Positions 1 through 8,080 are shown, numbered from the stretch's first letter. The stretch: 56,651 bases of DNA from Thermoleophilia bacterium (GCA_028285405.1 JANQPH010000055.1:1-56651); one strand, 5' to 3'. Notes: generated by a model not told the origin, from the letters alone. Numbers and translations: made by a program.

Positions 1-362
1 TCGTCGCCGTCGGCCGACACGAAGAGCCCGATCCCGACGCCGAGCGCGAGCGCCGCCGTGGCGGCGGTCGCGACGCCGATGACCGGCATTCGCGCGCCCA
101 GCGCGAAGTCGCGCAGCCAGCCCAGGAAGGGCCGGTCGGGCTCCTGCGGGGTGTCGGTGAGCGGCAGCTCGAGGGGGGGCGGCTCGAGACGCTCCCACGC
201 CTCGTCCGGCAGGTCGGCGACACCCGAGACGACCGGCCGCAGCCGCTCGAGCTCGAGGCGCAGGTCCTGGTCCTGGGCGAGCCGGTCCTCGAGCCGGGCG
301 CGATCGGCCGGTGGCATCTCGCCCAGCAGGTAGTCGACGAGCTCCTCGCGCGGCGCGCTCAT
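1..362 (-). CDS. Anti-sigma factor, C-terminus cut by window edge
   Basis: The reading frame starts at ATG 362 and runs off the left end, so about 120 residues are visible. The N-terminal part is an acidic, arginine-rich region with the LLGEMPPADRARLE type of sequence seen in zinc-less anti-sigma domains (no HxxxCxxC is visible). A hydrophobic stretch reading AVATAALALGVGIGLFV lies near the window edge and should be the membrane anchor. Its ATG overlaps the stop of the sigma factor gene by 4 bp (ATGA), so the two are translationally coupled. By family knowledge it would hold the ECF sigma factor at the membrane until a signal releases it. The sensing domain is outside the window, so the signal is unknown. 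Confidence 0.75.
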   Translation of the reverse strand, partial: MSAPREELVDYLLGEMPPADRARLEDRLAQDQDLRLELERLRPVVSGVADLPDEAWERLEPPPLELPLTDTPQEPDRPFLGWLRDFALGARMPVIGVATAATAALALGVGIGLFVSADGD

Positions 363-913
363 CGGTAGCCCTCGCCCTCGTCCATGAGGCTGCGCAGCTT
401 GCCCAGTGCTCTGGCCATCCTGGTCTTCACGGTGCCCAGCGGCAGCCCGAGGGAGTCCGCGATCTCGGCCTGGCTCATGTCGGCGTGAAAGCGCAACCGG
501 AGCACCGTCGCCTGGTCGCGAGGGAGCTCGTCGAGCAGGGTCGCCATCCGCCACCGCTCGTCCAGCGCCTCCACGGCGGCGGCCGGATCCGCCGGCTCGG
601 GAACCGCCGACCCTGGCGCGGACGTGTCTCGCGGCTCGGGCACGCGCTTGCGCATGCTGTCGATCGCTCTGGTGCGCGCGATGGTCATGATCCAGGCGCC
701 AACCGTTCCACGGGAGGGATCGTACGACGAACCCTTCCGCCACACCTCGACGAACACCTCCTGGCAGACGTCTTCGGCTGCGGCGCGGTCGCGCATCACG
801 TGGGCGAGGTAGGAGACGACCCGGCCACCGTGCTCCTCGTACAGCTCGTGGACGGCAGCCCGGTCACCTCGGGCCAGCCGGGCCTCGAGGCGCTCCCCGG
901 AGCCGAAGCTCAT
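359..913 (-). CDS. ECF-family RNA polymerase sigma factor (SigK-like)
   Basis: About 184 residues from ATG 913, the usual ECF length. Region 2 is seen as YLAHVMRDRAAAEDVCQEVF followed by VGAWIMTIARTRAIDSMRK, and region 4 as LDELPRDQATVLRLRF followed by MSQAEIADSLGLPLGTVKTR, a helix-turn-helix that reads the -35 element. The frame is open further upstream; ATG 988 is possible and would sit only a few bases after the predicted transcription start, but residues before 913 do not look like sigma sequence. The gene is followed with a 4-bp overlap by an anti-sigma gene. It faces a secreted HtaA-like gene across two near-identical promoter motifs, so it most likely controls itself and that gene. Confidence 0.88.
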   Translation of the reverse strand: MSFGSGERLEARLARGDRAAVHELYEEHGGRVVSYLAHVMRDRAAAEDVCQEVFVEVWRKGSSYDPSRGTVGAWIMTIARTRAIDSMRKRVPEPRDTSAPGSAVPEPADPAAAVEALDERWRMATLLDELPRDQATVLRLRFHADMSQAEIADSLGLPLGTVKTRMARALGKLRSLMDEGEGYR

Positions 914-999
914 GCGCACCGGCGCACGCTCGAGGGGGCGCGACGAGGCGGACACGAGGACGGGGATCGGCGCATCGACGACGGGCATATCACAGGGAA

Positions 1000-1027
1000 A
1001 TACGAGTTCGGCCGTCCGATCGGTTCC
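1000..1027 (-). promoter_or_regulatory. ECF-type promoter for the sigma/anti-sigma operon
   Basis: On the minus strand GGAACC (1027-1022) is followed after 15 bp by CTCGTA (1006-1001). The same GGAACCGAT...CTCG(A/T)A layout with identical spacing occurs on the plus strand at 1063-1089. GGAAC is the typical -35 core of ECF promoters. This suggests positive autoregulation. Confidence 0.6.
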
Positions 1028-1062
1028 AGTTCGCGCCCATCGCAAGTTCGCGTGGACGAGAT

Positions 1063-1089
1063 GGAACCGATTCGGCTCCTCGACTCGAA
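1063..1089 (+). promoter_or_regulatory. ECF-type promoter for the HtaA-like gene
   Basis: GGAACC (1063-1068), 15-bp spacer, CTCGAA (1084-1089). It mirrors the motif on the other strand at 1027-1001. Transcription from here would start near 1096-1100, just before the Shine-Dalgarno at 1113, which argues against the upstream ATG at 1096 as the translation start. Confidence 0.6.
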
Positions 1090-1125
1090 CTTGGCATGTA
1101 CGGATCGCGATCGAGGAGGTTCGAA

Positions 1126-2205
1126 GTGCCCAAGTTCCGGAAGCGATGGGCGGCGGTTGCCGCCGCGGCCGGCGTTGCCGCCGGTGTGATGGCGGTGGCG
1201 CCCGCAGCGTCCGCGCAGGGCAGCGCCAGCAACACGGTCAAGCTGGCGAACGGCGAGACCAGCCTGCACCTGAACGCCGGCACTGCACGGGTGCTCAGCG
1301 CCAACGGCGTCGGAGTCGCGCCGCTCGGCAGCGCGGATGCGAGCGGCACCCGCGTGGACTTCCCGATCTCGGGCGGCACCATCGTCCCGAACACCGGCGC
1401 GGGCTCCTATCTGCACCGCGGCAGCGGGCTGCGCCTGTCGGCGCACGGCACGAACGTGGATCTTCGGAACCTCGTCGTCAACAGCCGCAACGGCACGGTC
1501 ACGGCCACCGTCGGCGGCCAGCAGGTCGTGATCCTGTCGCTCGACACCAGCAACGCCGCGGTGATCCGGCGGGGTCCCGGCCGCATCGGGACCTGGATCG
1601 TCCGGGTCAACGCCGAGCTGACCGGCGCCGCCGCGGCCGCGCTCAACGCCGCGTTCGACACCGACGTCTTCGCGGCGGGGATCGTCCTGGGTCGCGTGGA
1701 CGTCAAGTCCAGCCCGGCGCAGGTCATCCTGAACGGCGGCTCGACGGTGCTGACCCCGTCCGACACGGTCGGGCAGGCGCTCACGTCGCTCGGCGTCAGC
1801 GTGGGCAACGTGCCGCCCGCGGCGGCCAACACGGCCGGTGCGCTGAACTTCCCGATCGACGGCCAGAAGGTGACGCTCGCCGGTCCGACCGGTCGGATCG
1901 ACCACCGGGGCGGGATCACGCTGTCGGGCGGTGGCACGACCGTCGAGCTGACGCAGTTCTACATCAACATCGACGCGCAGCCTGACCTGACGTCGCTGAT
2001 CGGCGGTGCCAACCGCACCTCCATCCTCGATCTCGACCTGTCGAATTCGAAGATCGGGGTGTCGCGGCAGCAGCTGGTCGTGACCAACGTGCAGGCGAAC
2101 CTCACCGGCGTCGCGGCCGGGGCGCTGAACTCCGCGTTCAACGTCAACGCGTTCGCCGGCGGCCTCGACTTCGGGGTCGCGCGGGTGCAGGCCAAGGTCC
2201 GCTGA
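1126..2205 (+). CDS. Secreted protein with two HtaA-like domains
   Basis: Start chosen at GTG 1126: a strong Shine-Dalgarno GAGGAGG (1113-1119) lies 6 nt upstream and the protein then begins MPKFRKRW followed by an alanine-rich signal peptide ending near APAASAQG. The mature part (359 residues in all) holds two related halves. Each has a block like HRGSGLRLSAHGTNVDLRNLVV or HRGGITLSGGGTTVELTQFYI, the pattern of HtaA-type domains known from corynebacterial haem-binding surface proteins. No LPXTG, C-terminal membrane helix or clear haem ligand is visible, so haem binding is not shown here. It is divergent from the ECF sigma gene and shares its promoter motif, so it is the likely main target of that sigma factor. 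Confidence 0.72.
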   Translation: MPKFRKRWAAVAAAAGVAAGVMAVAPAASAQGSASNTVKLANGETSLHLNAGTARVLSANGVGVAPLGSADASGTRVDFPISGGTIVPNTGAGSYLHRGSGLRLSAHGTNVDLRNLVVNSRNGTVTATVGGQQVVILSLDTSNAAVIRRGPGRIGTWIVRVNAELTGAAAAALNAAFDTDVFAAGIVLGRVDVKSSPAQVILNGGSTVLTPSDTVGQALTSLGVSVGNVPPAAANTAGALNFPIDGQKVTLAGPTGRIDHRGGITLSGGGTTVELTQFYINIDAQPDLTSLIGGANRTSILDLDLSNSKIGVSRQQLVVTNVQANLTGVAAGALNSAFNVNAFAGGLDFGVARVQAKVR

Positions 2206-2215
2206 GGTGGGCGGA

Positions 2216-2250
2216 GCCGGGTGGGGTGGCCTCGTGCGGCCCCGCCCGGC
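2216..2250 (+). terminator. Strong hairpin after the HtaA-like gene
   Basis: An 11-bp stem, GCCGGGTGGGG (2216-2226) against CCCCGCCCGGC (2240-2250), with one G-T pair and a 13-nt loop. It lies 11 nt after the stop codon. There is no T-run, so it may terminate weakly or protect the 3' end. Confidence 0.45.
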
Positions 2251-2295
2251 CCTCGCGCCGGCGCGGCCGGAGCGGGCCGCGACGAGTGCCCGGCA

Positions 2296-2301
2296 TAGAC
2301 T
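2296..2301 (+). promoter_or_regulatory. -10 box of a leaderless promoter (TAGACT)
   Basis: TAGACT is followed after 6 nt by the GTG start at 2308 and there is no Shine-Dalgarno. The same arrangement recurs at 6377, 8780, 19174, 20518, 49827, 53480 and, on the minus strand, 53863, which supports leaderless transcription. Confidence 0.6.
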
Positions 2302-2307
2302 GACCCA

Positions 2308-3207
2308 GTGAAGATCTTGATCGTGGGGGGCACCGGTCTGATCGGCCGTGCCCTCGCCGGCGCACTCGCGGCCGACGGCCACGAGGTGATCGCGCTCTCG
2401 CGCGCCGACGGCGCGACAGTCGCTGGCGCGAGCTACGTGCGCTGGGACCCGATCGAAGGCCCGCTCGCGCCGGAGGTGCTCGACGGGGCGGACGCGGTCG
2501 TGAACCTCGCGGGTGCGCCGCTGCAGTCGGGCCGCTGGAGCGAGTCCCGTAAGCGGGAGCTGTGGGACAGCCGGATCGGCACGACCCAGCGGCTCGTCGA
2601 GTCCCTGGCCGACTCGGGCGTCGCGACCCTGGTGAGCGGCTCGGCGGTCGGGTACTACGGATCCGGCGGCGACCAGGAGCTCACCGAGGACAGTCCTGCC
2701 GGGACGGACTTCCTGGCCGACATGGCGAGCGCGTGGGAGGCCGCGGCGATGCAGGCGGCACCCAGGGCCGGCATGCGGGTCGTGCTGCTCCGGACAGGCG
2801 TCGTACTCTCGCGAGCCGGGGGCGCGCTTCCGGTGGTCGCCCGCCCGGTCAAGCTCGGCGCGGGCGGTCCGATCGGCGGCGGGCGGCAGTGGGTTCCGTG
2901 GATCCACCTCGACGACGTCGTCGGCATCGTCCGCCTCGCGCTCACGGACACCGCGATCACGGGCCCGATCAACGCCGTGAGCCCGTCGCCGGTTCGCCAG
3001 GCGGACTTCGCCAGGGCCATCGGGAAGGTGCTCGGCAGGCCGGCCGTCGTGCCGACCCCGGCGTTCGTTCTTCGCGCCGCCATGGGCGAGATGGCGACGT
3101 TGGCCCTCGACGGGCAGCGTGTCGCTCCGGCCAGGGCCGAGGCGGCCGGGTACGAGTTCGCCTACCCGGAGCTGGACGCCGCGCTTCAGGCCGAGCTCGG
3201 CGGCTGA
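2308..3207 (+). CDS. TIGR01777-family NAD(P)-dependent epimerase (YfcH-like)
   Basis: 299 residues, full length for the family. The N-terminus MKILIVGGTGLIGRAL is the GGTGxxG dinucleotide-binding turn of short-chain dehydrogenase/epimerase Rossmann folds. The family block SGSAVGYYG, with the YYG signature, and DDVVGIVRLAL near residue 205 follow, and the C-terminal DUF1731-like region reads PTPAFVLRAAMGEMATLALDGQRV. The substrate is unknown for this family; in E. coli YfcH it is likewise undefined. The start is GTG 2308, six bases after a TAGACT -10 box. Its 3' end overlaps the convergent gene on the minus strand by 22 bp. Confidence 0.88.
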   Translation: MKILIVGGTGLIGRALAGALAADGHEVIALSRADGATVAGASYVRWDPIEGPLAPEVLDGADAVVNLAGAPLQSGRWSESRKRELWDSRIGTTQRLVESLADSGVATLVSGSAVGYYGSGGDQELTEDSPAGTDFLADMASAWEAAAMQAAPRAGMRVVLLRTGVVLSRAGGALPVVARPVKLGAGGPIGGGRQWVPWIHLDDVVGIVRLALTDTAITGPINAVSPSPVRQADFARAIGKVLGRPAVVPTPAFVLRAAMGEMATLALDGQRVAPARAEAAGYEFAYPELDAALQAELGG

Positions 3208-3899
3208 GCGTCCTCGTCGTCCAAGAGCTCGCCCAGCCCGCCGGCGAGCGTTCTGACGTGGGCGAAGACCGAGGCGGCCTCGGTGATCCTGACGTCGTCT
3301 GACTCGGTCTCGACCGCGGCGGTTCGCGGCTCGGTCTCGGTGCTCCGGTCGAGATCCTGCCCCGCCCACTGGACCCTCGCCTCGTTCTCGAGGGCGCGGG
3401 TGTCCTCGACGTGCTCGCGCATCCAGCGTCCCACGTCCCGGCTGAGGGTCGGTGGGTCGAATCCGAGGGGCTCCGCGATCCCTTCGGCGAACGCTCGCGC
3501 GCGTGCGACGAGGAAGGCCCTTCGGTGGTCGTCGTCGGGGTCCCCCGACACGCCGCGGCGCTCGAGGACGGCCTCCTCCTCGAGCCGGAGCGCCTCCACG
3601 CGCTCGACGGACGACGTCGCGGCCTTCTCGAGCTGGGGGGCGGCACCCTCGGGCGCACGGTCCCAGACGGCGGCGATGGCCTGTCCCAGGTGCCGGAGCC
3701 AGGCGCGCGCGCTCGCCGCTCGGGCCCGCTCGATGCGGGTCTCGCGGTCGGGGAGCTCACCGCTCTCGGCGAGCATGAACTCCTCGTGGATCGCGCGCGA
3801 GCCCTCCTCGGTCATCATCCGGTCGAGCTGCTCGCGGTGATCCGCCATCCAGGAGTTGAGGCGGTCCCCCAGCGGGGTCACATCGGTTGCCATCCGCAC
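3186..3899 (-). CDS. Hypothetical protein, helical and strongly charged
   Basis: 237 residues that I do not recognise. It is rich in Glu, Arg and Ala with no signal peptide or membrane segment, and is probably mostly alpha-helical. Acidic and arginine-rich stretches alternate, for example DRETRIERARAASARAW and a C-terminal ETESDDVRITEA. GTG 3899 is preferred because GGGAGG (3911-3906) is 6 nt upstream; ATG 3893 in the same frame is the alternative. It is convergent with the epimerase gene (22-bp overlap), and its start region abuts the divergent flavoprotein gene. Codon use matches its neighbours, so it is likely a real core gene of the lineage. Confidence 0.65.
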   Translation of the reverse strand: MRMATDVTPLGDRLNSWMADHREQLDRMMTEEGSRAIHEEFMLAESGELPDRETRIERARAASARAWLRHLGQAIAAVWDRAPEGAAPQLEKAATSSVERVEALRLEEEAVLERRGVSGDPDDDHRRAFLVARARAFAEGIAEPLGFDPPTLSRDVGRWMREHVEDTRALENEARVQWAGQDLDRSTETEPRTAAVETESDDVRITEAASVFAHVRTLAGGLGELLDDEDAQPPSSA

Positions 3900-3952
3900 A
3901 CGCTACCTCCCGCATGCGGGCCAGCGGGGCAGGACCCGGCTCGGGTCCGCCG

Positions 3953-5134
3953 GTGAGCGCGCCGCCGATCGCGGTCGTCGGTGCGGGCCTGTCAGGACTC
4001 GCCGCCGCCCGACGTGCCCGCGAGCTGGGTCGAGCCGTTGTCGTGTTCGAGAAGAGCCGTGGGCTCGGCGGCCGGATGGCCACGCGGCGTGTGGACGGAA
4101 TGCCCGTCGACCACGGGTGCCCCCTCCTCGATTCGGCCGAGGGATCGTCGCTCGCCGACATCGCCGAGCGCCTCGAGGTCGACACGTCCGCGCGGCTGGC
4201 CGGCAGCTCTGCGCGGGCGCTCCCCGCGGGCATGACGGCGCTGGCCAAGGCGCTTGCGGACGGGATCGACGTCCGGCGAGGAGTCCGCGTCCAGTCGTTG
4301 AGCCCGCGGGGCGCTCTCGTCGAGGTGACGGACGACGGCGGTGCGTTGCTCGTCGAGGCGGCTTCGATCGTCCTCTCGGCCCCGGGGCCGCAGACGGCGC
4401 AGCTGTTGCAGTCGGCGGGCGAGCGCGATCGGGCCGAGGCGGTATCGGAGGTCGCGTACGAGCCGGCGGTGATGGTGCTCGCCGGCTTTCCGTCGGCGGC
4501 CCGGTCGGGTGTCCTCGGTCCGAGCGGGGTGTTCGCGCGAATCGTCCGCGAGGACGACAAGCGCCGGGACTCCGTGGGAGGCGAGGCCGTCGTCAGCGCG
4601 CAGATGAACCCGGTGGGGAGCGCGGAGCGATTCGCGGCCCACGACGATGTGATCGCCGCTGACGTACTCCCCGAGCTCGCCGACGCGATCGGCGCGAGCG
4701 GCCCCGCTCGCTGGTGGCAGGTCAAGCGCTGGCGGTACGCGAACCCGACCGGGTCTGCCGCCGACTCGGGGCTCTGGAACGACGGTGGTCGGATCGTGCT
4801 CTGCGGGGATCTCCTGACCGGTGTCGGCCTCGATGCCGTCTATCGGAGCGGGGTGCGCGCGGGGGGGCGGCGAGCGGCTAGCCGGGCTCGGTTTCGGCGA
4901 ACGCGTCTCGGGCCGACCGATACCGCTCGACGGCCTCCGTTCGGCGCCGGGAGTGGTCGACCCGCGGTGACGGGTAGTCCGCCCCGATCCGGCAGCCGCC
5001 CGCCCGCTGCTCCTCGGGGGTCATCTTCCACGGCTTGTGGATGCGTGCATCCGGCACGTCGCGCAGCTCGGGCACGTACCTGCGCACGTAGGTGCCGGCA
5101 GGATCGAACCGCTCCGCCTGGCGGATCGGGCTGA
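3953..5134 (+). CDS. Renalase-like FAD-dependent amine oxidoreductase, probably frameshifted at its 3' end
   Basis: The N-terminus IAVVGAGLSGLAAARRARELG is a GxGxxG FAD-binding Rossmann turn, followed by VVVFEKSRGLGGRMATRR, typical of the renalase/amine oxidase branch. The C-terminal FAD motif reads IVLCGDLLTGVGLDAVYRSG. Family members end a few residues later, but here the frame continues 85 codons into low-complexity Arg/Pro sequence antisense to the photolyase. The break falls at a run of seven G (4861-4867). One extra G would give ...RSGVRAGGAASG and a stop at TAG 4879-4881, the expected end. Start is GTG 3953 (directly before the Rossmann strand); ATG 3914 is in frame and possible. The substrate is unknown. 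Confidence 0.72.
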   Translation: MSAPPIAVVGAGLSGLAAARRARELGRAVVVFEKSRGLGGRMATRRVDGMPVDHGCPLLDSAEGSSLADIAERLEVDTSARLAGSSARALPAGMTALAKALADGIDVRRGVRVQSLSPRGALVEVTDDGGALLVEAASIVLSAPGPQTAQLLQSAGERDRAEAVSEVAYEPAVMVLAGFPSAARSGVLGPSGVFARIVREDDKRRDSVGGEAVVSAQMNPVGSAERFAAHDDVIAADVLPELADAIGASGPARWWQVKRWRYANPTGSAADSGLWNDGGRIVLCGDLLTGVGLDAVYRSGVRAGGRRAASRARFRRTRLGPTDTARRPPFGAGSGRPAVTGSPPRSGSRPPAAPRGSSSTACGCVHPARRAARARTCARRCRQDRTAPPGGSG

Positions 5135-6299
5135 GGACCCGAAAGTAGGGGGCGGCATCGGTTCCGGTGCCGGCCGTCCACTGCCAGCCGCCGTTGTTGC
5201 TCGCCGGGTCGCCGTCGAGGAGGCGCTGCATGAACACCGTCTCGCCGCGGCGCCAGTCGATCAGGAGGTCCTTGACGAGGAAGGACGCCACGACCATCCG
5301 GGCACGGTTGTGGACCCACCCCTCCTGGGCCAGCTGTCGCATCCCGGCGTCGACGAGGGGATAGCCGGTCTCGCCGGCGACCCATGCGGCAAGACCCTGG
5401 TCGTCCCGTTCCCACGCGATGCTCCGAAGCTCGGGCCTGAACGCCACCCTGGCGACCTCGGGTCGGCGCAGCAGGTGGTGCCGATAGAAGTCGCGCCAGG
5501 CGATCTGACGCCAGAGGGCGGCCGGGCCCTCCTCGAGCGCGCCGGGGAGCCCGAGCGCGTGGCCGACCTGCGACGGCGTGCACATCCCGAGCCGCAGATA
5601 GGGGGAGAGGCGCGAGGTCGCATCCTGCGCGAGGTCGTCGCGCGCCTGCGAATACGCGTCGACACCGGTCCGGGCGAACTCGTCCAGCAGCGCCAGCGCG
5701 GCGGACGGGCCCGCGTCGACCTTCGGCCGTCCGTCCGGAAGGTCGTCGAGGTGGTCCGACCCGAGCGCGGGCCCGCTGAGACGGCTCGGAGGGTCGACGG
5801 GGGGTGACACCGTGTGTGACCCCCACGCCCGAAAGAACGCCGTGAACACCTGGTAGCCGGCGCCCTTCGGTCCGGGGAGGGCCCCCGGCTCGACGGCGAT
5901 GTCACCGCCGAAGTCCCGCAACTCGACCCGCTCGCGCGCGAGCGCCGCCGCGACGGCGCGACCGCGCTGGCGAGCATACGGCGAGAAGTCGCGGGTGAAG
6001 TGGACCGCGCCGGCGCCGGCCTCTCGTGCGACCCGTGGGACCACCTCTGCCGGATCGCCGCGTCGAACGACGAGGCGCGCCCCGAGCTCGCGCAGCTCGG
6101 CGTCCAGGGCCGTGAGGCCCGCGCGCAGGAAGCGAAGGCGCTCGGGGGCCTGGTGGTGTCTGCGGGCGAGCAGCTTCGGCTCGAGCACGAACAGGCACAC
6201 GACGTCCCCCCGCGCGGCCGCCGTGGCCAGGGCCGGATGGTCGGCCACGCGCAGATCGCGCCGAAACCAGACCACCGTGACCGCTCTCGGGCTGCCCAT
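4878..6299 (-). CDS. phr: Class I deoxyribodipyrimidine photolyase
   Basis: 473 residues, the usual length. It splits UV-induced cyclobutane pyrimidine dimers in DNA using blue light and FADH-. The N-terminal alpha/beta antenna domain begins VTVVWFRRDLRVADHPAL. The C-terminal FAD-binding helical domain shows TGYPLVDAGMRQL, EGWVHNRARMVVASFLVKDL and DGDPASNNGGWQW followed by AGTGTDAAPYFRVLSP, all hallmark photolyase blocks with the NNGGWQW motif intact. The start is ATG 6299. Its stop (4880-4878) almost touches the predicted repaired end of the convergent renalase-like gene. A light-repair enzyme points to a surface-exposed habitat at some stage. Confidence 0.95.
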   Translation of the reverse strand: MGSPRAVTVVWFRRDLRVADHPALATAAARGDVVCLFVLEPKLLARRHHQAPERLRFLRAGLTALDAELRELGARLVVRRGDPAEVVPRVAREAGAGAVHFTRDFSPYARQRGRAVAAALARERVELRDFGGDIAVEPGALPGPKGAGYQVFTAFFRAWGSHTVSPPVDPPSRLSGPALGSDHLDDLPDGRPKVDAGPSAALALLDEFARTGVDAYSQARDDLAQDATSRLSPYLRLGMCTPSQVGHALGLPGALEEGPAALWRQIAWRDFYRHHLLRRPEVARVAFRPELRSIAWERDDQGLAAWVAGETGYPLVDAGMRQLAQEGWVHNRARMVVASFLVKDLLIDWRRGETVFMQRLLDGDPASNNGGWQWTAGTGTDAAPYFRVLSPIRQAERFDPAGTYVRRYVPELRDVPDARIHKPWKMTPEEQRAGGCRIGADYPSPRVDHSRRRTEAVERYRSARDAFAETEPG

Positions 6300-6376
6300 T
6301 GCCGCAGTCTGGCCCTCGCGGCGGCGCGATCAACCCCACGATCGGCGACGGCCGGCCCGCTCCGGTCCTTCCCGAC

Positions 6377-6382
6377 TACGAT
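6377..6382 (+). promoter_or_regulatory. -10 box of a leaderless promoter (TACGAT)
   Basis: TACGAT, then 6 nt, then GTG 6389. No Shine-Dalgarno is present. This box decides the start of the downstream membrane protein, whose frame is otherwise open back to about 6299. Confidence 0.55.
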
Positions 6383-6388
6383 CCGGGC

Positions 6389-6892
6389 GTGATCTCGCGA
6401 GTGAGACTCGCACGGACGTGGCGCGGCGCCGTCGCAGGGGCGATCGCCGCCGGCGCGTGGAGCGCCGCCGAGCCGGTCGCGGCGCGGGCGCTCGGCACAC
6501 GGTTCACCGACACGGCGATGCTCGGTCGCTGGGTGACCCGGGATGGCTCGTGGCGAGCGATCGGCCTGGCGATGCACGTCACCAACGGCGCCGCGTTCGG
6601 CGCCGCGTTCGGTCTGGTCGGAGGCCGCGGCGTCCGGGCGGGGGTCGCGGCGGCGATGGCCGAGTACGTCCTGACATGGCCCGCGATGGCAGTGGCCGAC
6701 CGCGTGCACCCCGACCGCGTCGACGATCACCTGCCCCGGCTCCTGACGAACGGCCGGATCGCGGCGCAGGAGGCGGCGATGCACCTGCTCTTCGGTGCGG
6801 TGCTCGGCGCGCTGATGGATGCGCTCGAGCGCTCGCCCTCCGGCGACGAGGCCCGAGGAGACGTCGATCCGGGGGCGAACATCGCTATGTGA
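6389..6892 (+). CDS. Small integral membrane protein of unknown function
   Basis: About 167 residues from GTG 6389. Three or four hydrophobic, glycine/alanine-rich segments are visible: GAVAGAIAAGAWSAAEPVAARAL, IGLAMHVTNGAAFGAAFGLVGG, AGVAAAMAEYVLTWPAMAVA and QEAAMHLLFGAVLGALMDAL. I do not recognise the family. The end overlaps the next gene by 4 bp (GTGA at 6889-6892), so it is translationally coupled to the AI-2E family transporter and both are probably expressed from the leaderless promoter at 6377. That may mean a shared role at the membrane, which is inference only. Confidence 0.65.
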   Translation: MISRVRLARTWRGAVAGAIAAGAWSAAEPVAARALGTRFTDTAMLGRWVTRDGSWRAIGLAMHVTNGAAFGAAFGLVGGRGVRAGVAAAMAEYVLTWPAMAVADRVHPDRVDDHLPRLLTNGRIAAQEAAMHLLFGAVLGALMDALERSPSGDEARGDVDPGANIAM

Positions 6893-8007
6893 GCACTGAC
6901 GCCCCGACGGCCAGGCGCTTCTTGCGCCCGCGCCCGCCCGGCGACGGACCGTCGGTGCGCGCCGTCGTTCGGGTGCTCCTGGTGCTCCTGGTCACCATCG
7001 GGCTCCTGTGGCTGGTGTACGTCAGCCGCACGGTCCTGATCTGGATCGCCGTGTCCATCTTCTTCGCGGTCGCGATCGATCCGATCGTTCGGCTCTTCCG
7101 CAAGTACCTGAAGCTCCGGCGTCCGCTGGCGATCGCGCTCGTCTACCTGCTTGGCGCGGGTGTGCTCGCCGGGGTGGCGTTTGCGTTCGTCCCGCCGGTG
7201 ATCGACGCCATCAACGAGCTCCGCAACGACGTTCCGCGGTACGTGGCCGATCTGCGCGAGTCCGCGTTCGTCCAGCGCCTCGACGAGGACTACGACATCC
7301 TGGACCGGATCGAGGAGGCGACCACCGACAGCCTGTCCGGCGTGGGTCCTGACACGGCGGTCGAGATCGGCCAGCGCGTGGTGAACGGAATCATCGCCCT
7401 GATCTCGATCGCGGTCCTGACGTTCCTCTTCAGCCTGTACGGGCCGATGATGCGCCTACGCGCGCTGGAGTCGGTCGACGAGGGCGTGCGCCGCGACAGC
7501 CTCGAGCGGCTCCTCGACCGGCTTCACCGGGTGGTCGTCGGCTACGTCTTCGGGGTGCTCGTGATCGCGATGATCGCGGGCGTCGCCGTGTACGTGTTCC
7601 TGACGATCGCCGACGTCCCGTTCGCCCTCCTGCTGGCGTTCTGGGCGGGATTGATGTCGCTCATTCCGCTCGTCGGCGCCGCGATCGGGGCGATCCCGTA
7701 CATCCTGGTCTCGTTTTTTGTCGGCTGGCCGATCGGCGTCGCCGCGATCGTCTTCTGGGCCGTGTACCAGCAGATCGAGAACAACCTCTTCCAGCCCACG
7801 ATCCACCGCTTCACCGTGCAGCTCAACCCGCTCTGGGTGATCGTCGCCGTGCTGATCGGCGCCCAGCTGCTCGGGTTCGTCGGCGTGCTGGTCGCGATTC
7901 CCGTCGCGGGGATGATCCAGGTGCTCTTCCAGGAGGGGCTCCGCTATCGGCGCGAGCTCCGGGAGGCGGAGGATCCAGACGCCGAGCGGACGGCCGCCAC
8001 CGAATAG
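6889..8007 (+). CDS. AI-2E family transporter (PerM/YdbI-like membrane protein)
   Basis: About 372 residues from GTG 6889, the normal size. Hydrophobic segments at the N-terminus (VLLVLLVTIGLLWLVYVS, VLIWIAVSIFFAVAIDPIV), a soluble central section, then several more helices. The conserved family block GLMSLIPLVGAAIGAIPYIL and the C-terminal LLGFVGVLVAIPVAGMIQVL are clear. Members were named after autoinducer-2 export in E. coli, but others act as Na+/H+ antiporters or have no known substrate, so the substrate is not assigned. The gene overlaps its upstream neighbour by GTGA. The frame is open far upstream, but that sequence is antisense to the photolyase. Confidence 0.88.
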   Translation: MSTDAPTARRFLRPRPPGDGPSVRAVVRVLLVLLVTIGLLWLVYVSRTVLIWIAVSIFFAVAIDPIVRLFRKYLKLRRPLAIALVYLLGAGVLAGVAFAFVPPVIDAINELRNDVPRYVADLRESAFVQRLDEDYDILDRIEEATTDSLSGVGPDTAVEIGQRVVNGIIALISIAVLTFLFSLYGPMMRLRALESVDEGVRRDSLERLLDRLHRVVVGYVFGVLVIAMIAGVAVYVFLTIADVPFALLLAFWAGLMSLIPLVGAAIGAIPYILVSFFVGWPIGVAAIVFWAVYQQIENNLFQPTIHRFTVQLNPLWVIVAVLIGAQLLGFVGVLVAIPVAGMIQVLFQEGLRYRRELREAEDPDAERTAATE

Positions 8008-8029
8008 GCGTCTCGCGCGCGCTGAGCCA

Positions 8030-8059
8030 CCGCCAGCCCGCCGGAGGTCGGACTGGCGG
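8030..8059. terminator. Hairpin between convergent genes
   Basis: CCGCCAG (8030-8036) pairs with CTGGCGG (8053-8059) around a 16-nt loop. It lies between the transporter stop and the convergent secreted-protein stop and could serve both strands. There is no T-tract, so this is tentative. Confidence 0.3.
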
Positions 8060-8080
8060 CGCTTCGAGCGATCGCCTGCC

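Noticed and set aside
910-3369. Long open frame of 819 codons on the minus strand, and similar long antisense frames (8670-10373, 16460-18076, 27428-29191)
   Set aside because: They lie antisense to well-supported genes, are Arg/Gly/Ala/His-rich low-complexity and contain no domain. High GC content creates such open frames.
3914-3952. ATG 3914 with an upstream TACCTC as a leaderless start for the renalase-like gene
   Set aside because: The box lacks the final T, the spacing is 4 nt and the bases are explained as the complement of the divergent gene's GGGAGG ribosome site; it remains only an alternative.
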